This document shows, piece after piece, positions 20,767 through 29,802 of a stretch of 64,000 bases of DNA; the first letter of the stretch is position 1; every line of letters begins with the position of its first letter. Source of the DNA: Rhizobium tibeticum (GTDB lineage Bacteria; Pseudomonadota; Alphaproteobacteria; Rhizobiales; Rhizobiaceae). The position numbers were made by a program, and so were the translations under genes. Under the pieces are notes generated by a model. It did not search any database. It had not been told where the DNA came from and saw nothing but the letters and a program-made list of their open reading frames with translations. The stretch lies in assembly GCF_900110205.1 (NCBI RefSeq), contig NZ_FOCV01000003.1, positions 1 through 64,000 of the forward strand. The letters run 5' to 3'.

Positions 20767-21872
20767 GACTTGCGTCCCACAAACTCGCCGAGCGCTTCGA
20801 TGACGCCACGGTTCGCCTCGTCCGGCCCGATGCTCATGCGCAGCGCATTCGCGAATCCGTAGCCCTTGACCGCACGCAGGATGTAGCCGCGGCTGGTCAG
20901 GAACGCATCGGCTTCGGGCGCCCGCTTGCCATCAACGTCTGGGAAGTGGATGAGGACGAAGTTGGTGACCGACGGCGTCACCTTCAGACCGACAGCCTCG
21001 AGTGCGACCGTCATCTTCTCGATCCACATCTGATTGAAGGTTACGGCTTCCTGCACAAATGCCTGGTCGCGAATGGCTGCGGCACCGGCGGAGATTGCAG
21101 CCGAATTCATGTTGAACGGACCGCGGACACGATTGACCGCGTCGATGATGTCGGCGGGCGCGTACATCCAGCCGACGCGAAGAGCGGCCAGGCCGTATAC
21201 CTTGGAAAAAGTGCGCGTCATGACAACGTTTGGATTGGACGAAACGATCTCGATTCCGGCTTCGTAGTCGTTGCGGCGCACGTATTCCGCATAGGCCGCA
21301 TCCAGAACCAGCACGACATGCTTGGGCAAGGAGGCATGCAGACGACGGATCTCGCTGACCGGAACATACGTGCCAGTCGGATTGCCCGGGTTGGCAATAA
21401 AGACCATTTTGGTCTTGGGCGTAACCGCGGCAAGGATCGCATCGACGTCAACGGTCGCGTCCTTCTCCTTGACAACGACCGGCGTGGCGCCCGCACCCAT
21501 GATCTGGATTTTGTAAACGAGGAAACCGTGCTCTGTGATGAGCGCTTCATCGCCGGCGCCCAGATAGACATGGCAGAGCAGGCCGAGCAGCTCGTCCGAG
21601 CCGTTGCCGCACATGATATTAGCCGGGTTAAGACCGTGAACGGCCCCGATGGACTCCCGCAATTCGATGGCCTGACCGTCAGGGTAGCGTTCCAGATTGC
21701 CGGCGGACTCACAGAAAGCTTCGATCGCCTTCGGGCTCGCGCCGAGCGGCGTTTCGTTGGACGAGAGCTTATAGACGCGTGCGACGCCCGGCGCATGTTC
21801 CTTGCCCGGCACATAGGCTGCGATGTCCATAATACCGGGACGCGGAACGGGCTTGCTCTTCTCTTCGCTCAT
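20763..21872 (-). CDS. hisC: histidinol-phosphate aminotransferase
   Basis: The 369-residue fold type I PLP aminotransferase works in histidine synthesis and often also on aromatic amino acids. The PLP lysine lies in '[15 protein letters not shown]' (about residue 223); 'NPGNPTGTY' and 'YPDGQA' are typical of HisC. Coupling to tyrC suggests a role in tyrosine/phenylalanine transamination as well, as in other alphaproteobacteria. Start at ATG 21872. Confidence 0.9.
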   Translation of the reverse strand: MSEEKSKPVPRPGIMDIAAYVPGKEHAPGVARVYKLSSNETPLGASPKAIEAFCESAGNLERYPDGQAIELRESIGAVHGLNPANIMCGNGSDELLGLLCHVYLGAGDEALITEHGFLVYKIQIMGAGATPVVVKEKDATVDVDAILAAVTPKTKMVFIANPGNPTGTYVPVSEIRRLHASLPKHVVLVLDAAYAEYVRRNDYEAGIEIVSSNPNVVMTRTFSKVYGLAALRVGWMYAPADIIDAVNRVRGPFNMNSAAISAGAAAIRDQAFVQEAVTFNQMWIEKMTVALEAVGLKVTPSVTNFVLIHFPDVDGKRAPEADAFLTSRGYILRAVKGYGFANALRMSIGPDEANRGVIEALGEFVGRKS

Positions 21873-21975
21873 GGGTCGACCTTGGAAATACCGGGGAATT
21901 TCGGCTGAAAACTGCCCTGTGGCAATAGAACGGAAAGGCGGTTTTGTCGAGTGCTGCGGGACCTAGGGTCAGGAC

Positions 21976-22716
21976 CTAGCGGCTGCGCGTCGTTGGAACG
22001 CCATGCGGCGCCAGAACCGGCACGAAGACGCGACGCGAGGCGCGGGCGGCAACCGGCAAGCCCTGATAGAGCCGCTTCTGCGCCTCGACGATAATGACGC
22101 CTGAGAAGGCCGGCCATAAGGTGCGTCCCACGCGGTCGAAGACACTGCGCAGACGCATCATCGTGCGAAGCTTTGAGGGCGGAAAGAACAAGGCCTCCGC
22201 CGTCGCGCCGGGCGTGAAATTGGTTTCCCGCAGGAGATTCGTCAGCTGTCCTCGCGAATAGGGACGCCCCGAGCCAAACGGCGTGTGTTCCATGCGCGCC
22301 CAGACACCGCGCCGGTTCGGTACGACAATGACCAGACGCCCGCCTGGTGCCAGCACCCGCCACAACTCCTTCAGGGTTTCCCGCGGGCTCTCGGCAAATT
22401 CGAGCGAATGGACCATCAGCACCCGGTCGATCGAGGAATCGGGCAGCGGCAATTCCTCGTCGAAGATCAGGGCCGTCGTGGAAAGCGCGCCCACCGGCCA
22501 ATTCACGGCGCCTTGCCCTGCCGGCATGAAGGCAAAGGTTCTCTCCGTGTCGGGCTGGAAGCGATCAAGGAAGGGAACGACATAGCCCAGACCAACGAGA
22601 CGTTCCTGCGGCAGCCGGACCCACAGCGAGGAGAGCGCCATGGCGATCGACTGCTCGGCAATGCGTCCGAGGTCGGAATGATAGAACTGGCGTAGGTCAA
22701 CAATATCAGCGTGCAT
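21976..22716 (-). CDS. class I SAM-dependent methyltransferase
   Basis: The 246-residue protein is a Methyltransf_11-type enzyme. The clearest part is the post-motif '[14 protein letters not shown]' and '[20 protein letters not shown]' (about 105-145). Motif I is weak (no clear GxGxG), so SAM binding is inferred from the fold pattern. It sits divergently to gloB with 90 nt between starts; this pairing is common in rhizobia. The ATG 22716 ('[12 protein letters not shown]') is preferred over the upstream extension to 22752. Substrate unknown. Confidence 0.8.
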   Translation of the reverse strand: MHADIVDLRQFYHSDLGRIAEQSIAMALSSLWVRLPQERLVGLGYVVPFLDRFQPDTERTFAFMPAGQGAVNWPVGALSTTALIFDEELPLPDSSIDRVLMVHSLEFAESPRETLKELWRVLAPGGRLVIVVPNRRGVWARMEHTPFGSGRPYSRGQLTNLLRETNFTPGATAEALFFPPSKLRTMMRLRSVFDRVGRTLWPAFSGVIIVEAQKRLYQGLPVAARASRRVFVPVLAPHGVPTTRSR

Positions 22717-22806
22717 CAAGGCAAATGTTATCAGTGGGCGGTTGGACTTCAAGGCGGGACTCTCTACATTCCCGGTATACCCGCGATAAAGAGGCTGCCT
22801 GAGACT

Positions 22807-23577
22807 ATGAAACCTTTGGATTTAGACGTTTTTCTCTGCCGTTCCGACAATTTCGGCGTGTTGGTGCACGATCCTGAAGCCGGCCTGACGGCGTCGATCG
22901 ACGCGCCCGATGCTGCCGCAGTGCAGCAGGCTGCCTCCCGCCGCGGCTGGACAATCTCGCATATTTTCACCACGCATCACCATACCGACCACGTCGAAGG
23001 CAATCTCGCGCTGAAGGAGCAATATGGTTGTGAGATCATTGGCCCCGTCAACGAGGCCGTGGCGATCCCCGGCCTCGACAAGACGATGGCCGACGGCGAT
23101 ACCTTCCTGTTCGGCGACCATACGGTACAGGTCATCGAGACCCCTGGGCACACGGCCGGCCATATCTGTTACCACTTCATCGACGACAAGCTGCTCTTTG
23201 CCGCTGACACGCTGTTTGCGCTCGGCTGTGGTCGGCTCTTCGAGCGTCCGGCCGCCGATATGTGGCACTCGCTTCAGAAGCTTGCCGCGCTGCCCGACGA
23301 AACGGCCGTCTACTTCGGCCACGAATATACCCTGTCAAACGCGCGCTTTGCGCTCACCATCGATCCGGACAATCAGCGCCTGATAGTCCGTGCGGCCGAG
23401 ATCGAGGCCCTGCGGGCGGAGAACAAGTTCACCATTCCGACGACCCTGGCGCTGGAGAAGGAGACCAATCCCTTCCTGCGCGCCGCCGACCCTGCGATCC
23501 GCCGCAGCCTGCTGATGGAAACAAAGACCAACGAGGAGGTCTTCGCGGAGATCCGCCGACGCAAGGACAATTTCTAA
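22807..23577 (+). CDS. gloB: hydroxyacylglutathione hydrolase (glyoxalase II)
   Basis: The 256-residue metallo-beta-lactamase-fold enzyme hydrolyses S-lactoylglutathione to lactate and glutathione, ending methylglyoxal detoxification. The metal-binding 'TTHHHTDH' (55-62), 'TPGHTAGH' (about 112-119), '[16 protein letters not shown]' and 'FGHEYT' are intact, and the C-terminal HAGH domain is present. The ATG at 22807 is used; the open frame extends upstream without homology. The stop codon overlaps the start of the next gene (TAATG). Confidence 0.93.
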   Translation: MKPLDLDVFLCRSDNFGVLVHDPEAGLTASIDAPDAAAVQQAASRRGWTISHIFTTHHHTDHVEGNLALKEQYGCEIIGPVNEAVAIPGLDKTMADGDTFLFGDHTVQVIETPGHTAGHICYHFIDDKLLFAADTLFALGCGRLFERPAADMWHSLQKLAALPDETAVYFGHEYTLSNARFALTIDPDNQRLIVRAAEIEALRAENKFTIPTTLALEKETNPFLRAADPAIRRSLLMETKTNEEVFAEIRRRKDNF

Positions 23578-23999
23578 TGTCCCCGGACGATATCATTCGC
23601 GAACTTGGAATGGAGCCGCATCCCGAAGGCGGCTGGTATGTGCAGACCTTCCGCGACACCGACGGTGGCTCGCGCGGACATTCGACGGCGATCTACTATC
23701 TCCTGAAGGCCGGCCAGCGTTCCCACTGGCATCGTGTCCACGACGCAGCCGAGGTCTGGCACTACTATGCAGGAGCGCCCCTTGCACTGCACCGCGCCGA
23801 CGACGAAGGCAGAAGTGAAACGCTGAGGCTTGGTACCGACATCCTGAAAGGAGAGCGGCCGCAGGCGATCATTCCAGCCAACTGGTGGCAGTCCGCCGCA
23901 ACGCTCGGAGATTACACGTTGGTCGGCTGCACGGTCGCACCCGGGTTCGAATTCTCAAGCTTCGAAATGGCGCCGCCCGACTGGAAGCCCGCCGCCTGA
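23577..23999 (+). CDS. cupin protein of the DUF985 family
   Basis: The 140-residue single cupin shows 'HPEGGWYVQTFRD', 'STAIYYLLKAGQRSHWHRV', 'AEVWHYYAG' and 'GCTVAPGFEFSSFE', the characteristic DUF985 pattern. His residues of 'HWHR' and 'EVWHYY' would bind the metal or ligand. Function is not established; the family has been compared to RmlC-like isomerases. Its ATG overlaps the gloB stop by one base, so they are cotranscribed. Confidence 0.88.
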   Translation: MSPDDIIRELGMEPHPEGGWYVQTFRDTDGGSRGHSTAIYYLLKAGQRSHWHRVHDAAEVWHYYAGAPLALHRADDEGRSETLRLGTDILKGERPQAIIPANWWQSAATLGDYTLVGCTVAPGFEFSSFEMAPPDWKPAA

Positions 24000-24896
24000 T
24001 CATTCCGCGGCGATGGCTTGCTCCGCCGTTGCGGCCTTCCGCCGAAACATGTCCTGCGCCGCCAGCACCGCCCCGCCTGTCACGAGCAGGCAGGCGAAGG
24101 CGATCCGCCAGCTTGGGTCGGCAAAGCCGAAGATGGTCAGGATGAGCGTCGAAAGCAGCGGCGCGGCATAGCTCGCCGAGCCGAGGATCTGGATGTCGCC
24201 ATTTTTGACGCCGAAATCCCACGCATAGAAGGCCGCACCCACCGGGAACAGGCCGAGGCCGAGCACACCCAGCCATTCAAGGCCCGTTTCCGGCCAGATC
24301 GTCGTCTCAAGGCCGAGGTGGCAGATCAGCGACAGGATAGAGGTCGCCATGCAGAAACCGGTGACGACATCGGTCGACACAGCATCGAACCGCCGCGTCA
24401 ACAGCGAATAGCCGGACCATGTGAAGGCGCAAAGGAAGGCAGCGCCGTAGCCGACGGCATAGGCGCCATCGAAATTGATGCCGTTGCGCCCGACGATCAG
24501 GAAGGTGCCGCAAAGACCGGCCAGGGCGCCGACGATATGATACCAGCGCAGCCGCTCTCCCGGCAGTAGCGCCGATCCGACGACGATCAGCAGCGGCCAG
24601 AGATAGGCAATCAGCCCTGCTTCGACCGCCGGCGCATTGCGAAGCGCCGTGAAGTAGAGGAAGTGATAACCGAACAATCCCGCAATCCCGACGATCCAGA
24701 CCTTGGCCGGCTGCTTGAGCAGCGCCAGCCGCGACGGATTGAGGGTGAGCACGACGATGCCGGGAATGCTGCCGATGGCAAAGCAGATTGCCGACAGCTG
24801 GAACGGCGGCATTTTGCCGGAGGCGGCCGTCAACAGCGCCAGAAACGACCACATGAGGATGGCCGTAAAGCCGATTAGCGTTGCCCGAAGCTTCAC
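24000..24896 (-). CDS. EamA/DMT-family transporter, YddG-like
   Basis: The 298-residue inner-membrane protein has about ten TM helices in two EamA repeats. Landmarks are 'ILMWSFLALLTAASG', 'APAVEAGLIAYLWPLLIV' and 'GDIQILGSASYAAPLLST', resembling the aromatic amino acid exporter YddG. Substrate is inferred by similarity only. It converges with the cupin gene, the stop codons being adjacent, and lies 32 nt downstream of the DUF3108 gene stop on the opposite side. Confidence 0.85.
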   Translation of the reverse strand: MKLRATLIGFTAILMWSFLALLTAASGKMPPFQLSAICFAIGSIPGIVVLTLNPSRLALLKQPAKVWIVGIAGLFGYHFLYFTALRNAPAVEAGLIAYLWPLLIVVGSALLPGERLRWYHIVGALAGLCGTFLIVGRNGINFDGAYAVGYGAAFLCAFTWSGYSLLTRRFDAVSTDVVTGFCMATSILSLICHLGLETTIWPETGLEWLGVLGLGLFPVGAAFYAWDFGVKNGDIQILGSASYAAPLLSTLILTIFGFADPSWRIAFACLLVTGGAVLAAQDMFRRKAATAEQAIAAE

Positions 24897-24928
24897 CTGC
24901 CCCCCCTTTTGCGGAGACCCCTGCTCCG

Positions 24929-25705
24929 TCAGCTTGCGCCGTATTTCACGGCGGTGATCGTCACCGGCCCGTATTGCGTGGGAATACGGACGTAGACCGG
25001 AGCATATACATTCGCCGTATCCGACTTGGCAAACCAGATTTCCATCCGGCTGCTCTTGCTCAGATAGTCGATATCGCTGCGACCCTTCTTGTAGCCGGAG
25101 CGAGGGACGAACCGAACACTGCAGACCGTCGCCTTGCCGCTGAAGCCCGCCGTCGAGAAATTCTGCGCGCCCTTGGGAGAGAGCACCAGATCCATGCGCA
25201 TCTCGCCATCATAGATCGGCAGCTTCTGCGCGCAGACATCGGCGTCTCCAGGGAAGATCAGACCTGAGATCGGATCGAGGACGGAACGCATGTCGCTGGC
25301 CGGTACGTTGACCCAGTTCTTCGGCAGCCGGCGCGGCGGCTTGACTGTCGTCGAGGTGATATTGCCGTTGCTGTAACGCACTTCGTATGTCCGGGCGCGT
25401 TTGCCGCTCTTGTAGTAGAGATAGTAGCGGGATGCCTGTAGCCGATCGCCGCGCAGCACGCCGTCGACGCTCGTCTTGGCGGAGATATTGGTGACGAGAT
25501 CGGCAAGGCCGGCCGAACTGATGTCGCCAGATACCCTGTAGCTCTTGTCGTCCTCGATCTTCGTCAGGAAGGCCGCGCGCGCAATCGTCAGAATGCCAAG
25601 CGAAACCCTGTATTCCGTGCGATGCACGATCTCGCTTGCCCCGGCCGGAATGGCCATCAGCGCAGCGACCGTGGAAATGAAAATGCGTTTGCCCAGATGA
25701 GCCAT
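24929..25705 (-). CDS. DUF3108 periplasmic protein
   Basis: The 258-residue protein starts with a signal peptide (cleavage after 'IPAGAS', about residue 23) and continues with the DUF3108 beta-rich fold: 'YRVSLGILTIARAAF', 'YYLYYKSGKRARTYEVRY', and 'DPISGLIFP'. The family is periplasmic and of unknown function. The chosen start is ATG at about 25705; a GTG extension to 25747 would precede the signal peptide. It is divergent from rpmB. Confidence 0.82.
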   Translation of the reverse strand: MAHLGKRIFISTVAALMAIPAGASEIVHRTEYRVSLGILTIARAAFLTKIEDDKSYRVSGDISSAGLADLVTNISAKTSVDGVLRGDRLQASRYYLYYKSGKRARTYEVRYSNGNITSTTVKPPRRLPKNWVNVPASDMRSVLDPISGLIFPGDADVCAQKLPIYDGEMRMDLVLSPKGAQNFSTAGFSGKATVCSVRFVPRSGYKKGRSDIDYLSKSSRMEIWFAKSDTANVYAPVYVRIPTQYGPVTITAVKYGAS

Positions 25706-25821
25706 GAAATGAACCTTGTTCGGGCAGCTCGTAAAGCCGTTCATCACGGTCTATACGCCTGTCTCACGACGAAGCAAACACGAGCTTTTTGACAGAATTG
25801 CGGGAAATGCCAAGGTTTGGC

Positions 25822-25850
25822 TTGACGCGCACGGCCTGTCTGACTATAGA
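25822..25850 (+). promoter_or_regulatory. sigma70 promoter of rpmB
   Basis: TTGACG (25822-25827), 17-nt spacer, TATAGA (25845-25850). It precedes the rpmB start by about 94 nt and is the best consensus promoter in the window. The transcript would carry an approximately 87-nt leader. Confidence 0.65.
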
Positions 25851-25943
25851 ACCGCAACTTTCCAATCATGGCCTGTTGGATTGCTAGCCCGGTTTTGCGT
25901 GGGCGTGCAACTGATGGCCGAGAAAAACAAGAATAGGTGTTCC

Positions 25944-26240
25944 ATGTCCCGCATGTGCGAATTGACCGGCAAGGCAGTCCTGACTGGTAACAATGTCAGC
26001 CATGCCAACAACAAGACCAAGCGCCGGTTCCTCCCGAACCTGTGCCAGGTTACGCTGATCTCCGACGCGCTCGGCCAGCGTTATCGTCTTCGCGTTTCGG
26101 CTGCTGCTCTTCGTTCCGTTGAGCATCGTGGCGGTCTCGATGCCTTCCTGCTGAAGGCAAGTGAAAACGAACTGTCGATGCGCGCTCGTCTGCTGCGTCG
26201 CCAGATCGTCAAGAAGACTGCCGAAGCCGCTGCTGCGTAA
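25944..26240 (+). CDS. rpmB: 50S ribosomal protein L28
   Basis: The 98-residue ribosomal protein begins '[27 protein letters not shown]', a standard alphaproteobacterial L28 N-terminus, and is rich in basic residues. The long open frame upstream to 25716 is leader sequence and not coding. Only one of the zinc-ribbon cysteines of some L28 proteins is present, as in the zinc-free form. It is monocistronic, bounded by a strong promoter and a terminator hairpin. Confidence 0.96.
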   Translation: MSRMCELTGKAVLTGNNVSHANNKTKRRFLPNLCQVTLISDALGQRYRLRVSAAALRSVEHRGGLDAFLLKASENELSMRARLLRRQIVKKTAEAAAA

Positions 26241-26271
26241 GCTTCGACTGCTTCTTCTTTCATACGGCTTC

Positions 26272-26308
26272 AAAAGGCTTGCACGGATGATATCCGGACA
26301 AGCCTTTT
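26272..26308 (+). terminator. intrinsic terminator after rpmB
   Basis: A 10-bp perfect stem, aaaaggcttg (26272-26281) with caagcctttt (26299-26308), has a 17-nt loop and ends in T residues. The A/T ends make it usable in both directions. Confidence 0.75.
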
Positions 26309-26356
26309 GCTTTGCCGGTCTGTCCCTCGAACTGGTGGCATACCCAGGATAAAAAA

Positions 26357-26992
26357 ATGCTGACGACGCGCTTCACGCTTATCTATGTCACACTGATGAC
26401 GCTGGTCGTCGTCGCCTCGAACTTCCTCGTGCAGTTCCCATTGAATGCCGAGCTCGCCGGCATCAATCTGGCCGACATCCTGACCTGGGGTGCCTTCACC
26501 TATCCGGTCGCCTTCCTGATCACGGATCTAACCAACCGCCAGTTCGGCCCGCAGGCTGCCCGCAAGGTCGTCTTTGCAGGCTTTGTCGTCGGTGTGGCGC
26601 TGTCCTTCTATACCTCGGTTCCGCGTATCGCGATCGCCTCGGGTTCGGCCTATCTCGCCGGCCAGCTGCTCGATATCTCGGTCTTCAACCGCCTGCGCCG
26701 TCAGGCCTGGTGGCGCGCGCCGCTCGTCGGCTCGCTGATCGGCTCGATGCTGGATACGGTGATCTTCTTCTCCTTCGCTTTCGCGGCCTTCTTCGTCGTC
26801 ATCGGCCCGAACGATCCCTTCGCGCTCGAACCGGCCCCGATCCTCGGCGTCTTCACCGCAGAGGCGCCGCGCTGGATTTCCTGGGCGATCGGCGACTTCG
26901 CGGTGAAGATGATCGTCGGCCTCGTGATGCTGCTGCCCTATGGCGCACTGATGAACGTGCTGCGCCCGGTGCAGGCCGCGCCCGCGCGCTAA
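26357..26992 (+). CDS. yhhQ: queuosine precursor transporter (YhhQ/VUT family)
   Basis: The 211-residue inner-membrane protein has about six TM helices and the family hallmarks 'LTWGAFTYPVAFLITDLTNRQFG', 'YLAGQLLDISVFNRLR' and the final 'AIGDFAVKMIVGLVMLLPYG'. YhhQ imports preQ0/preQ1 for tRNA queuosine modification. The start ATG 26357 is preceded by AGGAT. The leader between the rpmB terminator and the start is only about 48 nt. A strong terminator follows. Confidence 0.88.
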   Translation: MLTTRFTLIYVTLMTLVVVASNFLVQFPLNAELAGINLADILTWGAFTYPVAFLITDLTNRQFGPQAARKVVFAGFVVGVALSFYTSVPRIAIASGSAYLAGQLLDISVFNRLRRQAWWRAPLVGSLIGSMLDTVIFFSFAFAAFFVVIGPNDPFALEPAPILGVFTAEAPRWISWAIGDFAVKMIVGLVMLLPYGALMNVLRPVQAAPAR

Positions 26993-27023
26993 ACAGGCGC
27001 CCGCCGCCCCATTCTTAGCTATT

Positions 27024-27053
27024 CGGCGGAGCTTTTGCTCCGCCGTTTCTTAT
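27024..27053 (+). terminator. intrinsic terminator after yhhQ
   Basis: A 9-bp perfect GC-rich stem, cggcggagc (27024-27032) with gctccgccg (27037-27045), has a TTTT loop and is followed by tttcttatt. A textbook rho-independent terminator. Confidence 0.88.
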
Positions 27054-27096
27054 TATTGGCAAGGACGCCGGGACGATTTGCCGAAAGATTCTCGCC

Positions 27097-27190
27097 GCGA
27101 CACTTTGCTGCCACGCTCGAATGCAAAAAAATCTATGTATCCCATTGCGGCGGTGGTTTTTGATGACGTTTTTATGACAGAAAGTGTCGC
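27097..27190 (+). promoter_or_regulatory. widely spaced 10-bp inverted repeat upstream of hypothetical gene
   Basis: gcgacacttt (27097-27106) and aaagtgtcgc (27181-27190) are perfect reverse complements 74 nt apart; the second ends 24 nt before the GTG of the next gene. They could bind a dimeric regulator at two sites or form a long-range RNA stem. Inferred only. Confidence 0.35.
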
Positions 27191-27214
27191 AACCGCATCA
27201 AACTGGAGGCAAGC

Positions 27215-27556
27215 GTGAGTGAGAAGCGGAAGCGAGTTTATGAGGCGCTATTGGATGGCGCGACGGAAGGTCTTTTTGGCAATGCGCTTTTCGATTTCGT
27301 GCTGGAACGGTGTCCCAAGGCCACCAGCAAGAAGATCGTGCGTGCCTCTTTGCTGGCCCTGACCGATCCTGACGTCACCGACCGGAACGTTCTGCATACG
27401 ATCTACGCGCTCGCCATCGCCCACCGGATGGATGAAGTCGGCTCAGCCAACGATCCTGACGACGATGAGAATCCCACGGAAAAGAGCCCGGTGCTGCGGA
27501 AGCTGAAGAAGAAGCGTCCATCCGCCTCGGCGCCAGTGGAGGCTAGCCAGATCTGA
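27215..27556 (+). CDS. conserved hypothetical protein
   Basis: The 113-residue protein starts at GTG 27215, preceded by GGAGGC, a clear ribosome-binding site. It is predicted helical ('SEKRKRVYEALLDG', 'VHTIYALAIAHRM'-like segments) with an acidic patch (DPDDDE, about residue 78) and a basic tail (KKKRPS). No domain is recognised. The strong ribosome-binding site and upstream inverted repeat suggest a regulated, expressed gene. Confidence 0.65.
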   Translation: MSEKRKRVYEALLDGATEGLFGNALFDFVLERCPKATSKKIVRASLLALTDPDVTDRNVLHTIYALAIAHRMDEVGSANDPDDDENPTEKSPVLRKLKKKRPSASAPVEASQI

Positions 27557-27656
27557 ACCGGAGCGGCTTCAGGGCGGGGCATCACCAACGCTGCGGGAGC
27601 ACAACATCGGAAGCGAAGCGAAACGGTGAAATCCCTCGCCGCAATGTGTGACGGTT

Positions 27657-27767
27657 GACGACAAGATCGCCACAAACCTAGCAACCAAACTGAGCATCCA
27701 ATACGACGACCCGAACGATGCCGACGTCTATGTGGATGGTTTTCTGCGCTTCCAGCGGAACGTCTAA
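27657..27767 (+). other. short open segment, possible gene remnant
   Basis: The plus strand reads 36 codons with protein-like composition ('ATKLSIQYDDPNDADVYVDG', then 'FLRFQRNV') to a TAA at 27765-27767, but with no start codon or ribosome-binding site. It might be the 3' end of a deleted gene. I do not recognise the family. The rest of 27557-27814 holds nothing else convincing. Confidence 0.25.
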
Positions 27768-27814
27768 GGCGCACTTGCTCGGTTCAAACTGCGCCAAGAC
27801 ACGCGCAACCCGTG

Positions 27815-28777
27815 CTAGCTGATCGGCGGCTCCGACCTGGCGGCGCTGTCCAAGCTCCGCTCGCGGCGATGCCGGTTGCGGCCGTACTGGCGTGGCGAGA
27901 AGCCCATCACCCGCTTGAACGCCGTGCTGAAGGCGGCTTCCGATCCGTAGCCGAGCGATGGCGCGATGCGGGAAATGGGTTCTCTGGAGTTTTCCAGCCG
28001 GTCTCCGGCGAGAAGCATGCGCCAATGCACGAGATAGTCCATCGGCGAGGTCCCGACCGTCTCCTTGAACCTGACCGCAAAGGTCGAGCGCGACATGCCG
28101 GCGCGCGCCGCCAGTTCCTGCAGGGTCCAGCGGCGGGCCGGGTCGTCGTGCATCGCCGTCATCGCCGCACTCATCTGCTTGTCTGCCAGCGCAAAGAGCC
28201 ATCCGACGCCGGCCCGGGAACCGTCTGCGAGATGCAGCCGCAGCGCCTGAACCAGGATCATGTGCGCCAGGTGTTGCACGATCAGGAAGCCGCCCGGCTG
28301 CGGCTCGCGCAGCTCCTGCATCATCCGCTCCACCGACCAGCGCAGCGCCGCCTGGCCGGGCTCGTCCCTGATGAGGACGATGGGCGGCAGGATACGAAGC
28401 AGCAGGCCCGCATGCGCGCCGGTCAGCGCAAAGCGGCTGCTCACCAGAAGGAAATCGTCGCCGCCATTGTAGGAGACGATGCCGCCGGTGCGCGCGGTCG
28501 CAAAGACCGCAGCCGCTCCGACCGGCGGCAGCGAAAGGTCCGTCGCCAGGCGAAAAGGACGGCCACTCGGCAGCAGGAAGCAATCACCCGTCTGCAGCCG
28601 CACCGCCTCTGGCACGCCTTCCACCGAGAGCCAGCAATGGCCGGAAACCACGGCGGCGCATTTGACGCCGTCTTGTTGATCGGGGAACTGGATCGACCAC
28701 TCCCCACCCGCCTCGAAGCCCGCAGACAGGTAATTGCGGGGCTTCAGCAGAGACAGGACGTTTGACAGCGGATCCAT
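27815..28777 (-). CDS. AraC-family transcriptional regulator with N-terminal cupin
   Basis: The 320-residue regulator has an N-terminal cupin_6 sensor domain (about 15-190; 'GHCWLSVEG', 'TGDCFLLPSGRPFRL') and a C-terminal double helix-turn-helix domain (about 208-305) with 'WTLQELAARAGMSRSTFAVRFK' split by the usual linker and 'ISRIAPSLGYGSEAAFSTAFKR'. It is divergent from an SDR-family gene 128 nt away with a long inverted repeat between them, so it probably controls that gene and itself. Confidence 0.9.
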   Translation of the reverse strand: MDPLSNVLSLLKPRNYLSAGFEAGGEWSIQFPDQQDGVKCAAVVSGHCWLSVEGVPEAVRLQTGDCFLLPSGRPFRLATDLSLPPVGAAAVFATARTGGIVSYNGGDDFLLVSSRFALTGAHAGLLLRILPPIVLIRDEPGQAALRWSVERMMQELREPQPGGFLIVQHLAHMILVQALRLHLADGSRAGVGWLFALADKQMSAAMTAMHDDPARRWTLQELAARAGMSRSTFAVRFKETVGTSPMDYLVHWRMLLAGDRLENSREPISRIAPSLGYGSEAAFSTAFKRVMGFSPRQYGRNRHRRERSLDSAARSEPPIS

Positions 28778-28805
28778 GAGGCCATTTCGGACGATCGCGA
28801 AGACA

Positions 28806-28834
28806 ATACGGACTATATAGCATAGACCGTATTT
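28806..28834. promoter_or_regulatory. candidate operator in the AraC/SDR divergent region
   Basis: Two 12-bp arms, aatacggactat (28806-28817) and atagaccgtatt (28823-28834), are inverted with one mismatch and a 5-nt spacer. The site lies 29 nt upstream of the AraC start and 71 nt upstream of the SDR start. Most AraC proteins use direct repeats, so a different dimeric regulator such as a TetR-family protein is also possible. Confidence 0.6.
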
Positions 28835-28904
28835 CCAGAAATCATATCTTGATCCGGACGAGGCCGCGGGCGGCCTGAAATTCAGAGATAGCTAGGAGAA
28901 ATCG

Positions 28905-29792
28905 ATGCGTGTCTTCGTAACAGGCGCCACGGGATTTGTCGGCTCTGCCGTCGTTCAGGAGCTCATCGGCGCGGGCCACCAGGTCCTCGGCCTTGCCCGC
29001 TCGGATGTCGCTGCGGTATCGCTTGCAGCGGCAGGTGCTGCGGTGCATCGCGGCCATCTTGAGGATCTGGAGAGCCTGCGCAGTGGTGCCGCTGCCGCCG
29101 ACGGCGTGATCCACACCGGCTTCATCCACGATTTCTCCAGGTTCAAGGAGAACTGCGAGATCGACCGGCGGGCCATCGAGACGCTGGCTTTAACGTTGGC
29201 GGCAAGCGACCGCCCGCTGGTCATCACCTCAGGAACCGGGCTGCTCCCGAAAGGCCGGTTGACCACCGAGGAGGATGCGCCGACCGCCGCCTCTCCCCGC
29301 ATCGCCTCCGAAGAGGCCGCCGCCGCCGCCGCATCGCAGGGTGTGCGCGCCATCACGATCCGCCTGCCTCCGTCGGTTCATGGCGACGGCGATCACGGCT
29401 TCGTCCCGCTGCTGATCGGCATCGCCCGCGAAAAGGGCGTTTCGGTCTATACCGGCGAGGGAGGCAATCTCTGGGCCGCCGTGCACAGGTTCGATGCAGC
29501 CAAGCTCTACAGGCTGGCGCTCGAGAAGGGCAAGGCAGGCGCCCGCTATCATGGCGTCGCTGAAGAGGGCGTTCGGTTCCGGGAGATCGCCGAGGTCATC
29601 GGCCACCGGCTGAACGTGCCGGTCGTTTCCAAGTCTTCGGAGGAGGCGGCTGTACACTTCGGCTGGTTTGCTCATTTTGCGGCGATAGACAATCTCGCCT
29701 CGAGCAAGCGCACGCGCGAAGAAATGGGTTGGCAGGCAACCGGTCCGGGGCTGATCTCGGATATCGACCGGCCGGTCTATTTTGGCGGCTGA
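28905..29792 (+). CDS. SDR-family NAD(P)-dependent oxidoreductase (extended/atypical SDR)
   Basis: The 295-residue protein has the Rossmann motif 'GATGFVGS' (7-14), 'GVIHTGFIHD' and a Ser-containing 'ITSGTGL' in place of the classic YxxxK region; 'RLPPSVHGDGDHGFV' follows. Such proteins are annotated as NAD-dependent epimerase or NmrA-like; the catalytic Tyr-Lys pair is not obvious, so enzymatic activity is uncertain. GGAG-type ribosome-binding site ('taggag') precedes the ATG. Likely the target of the adjacent AraC regulator. Confidence 0.85.
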   Translation: MRVFVTGATGFVGSAVVQELIGAGHQVLGLARSDVAAVSLAAAGAAVHRGHLEDLESLRSGAAAADGVIHTGFIHDFSRFKENCEIDRRAIETLALTLAASDRPLVITSGTGLLPKGRLTTEEDAPTAASPRIASEEAAAAAASQGVRAITIRLPPSVHGDGDHGFVPLLIGIAREKGVSVYTGEGGNLWAAVHRFDAAKLYRLALEKGKAGARYHGVAEEGVRFREIAEVIGHRLNVPVVSKSSEEAAVHFGWFAHFAAIDNLASSKRTREEMGWQATGPGLISDIDRPVYFGG

Positions 29793-29802
29793 CGCCGAGC
29801 GG

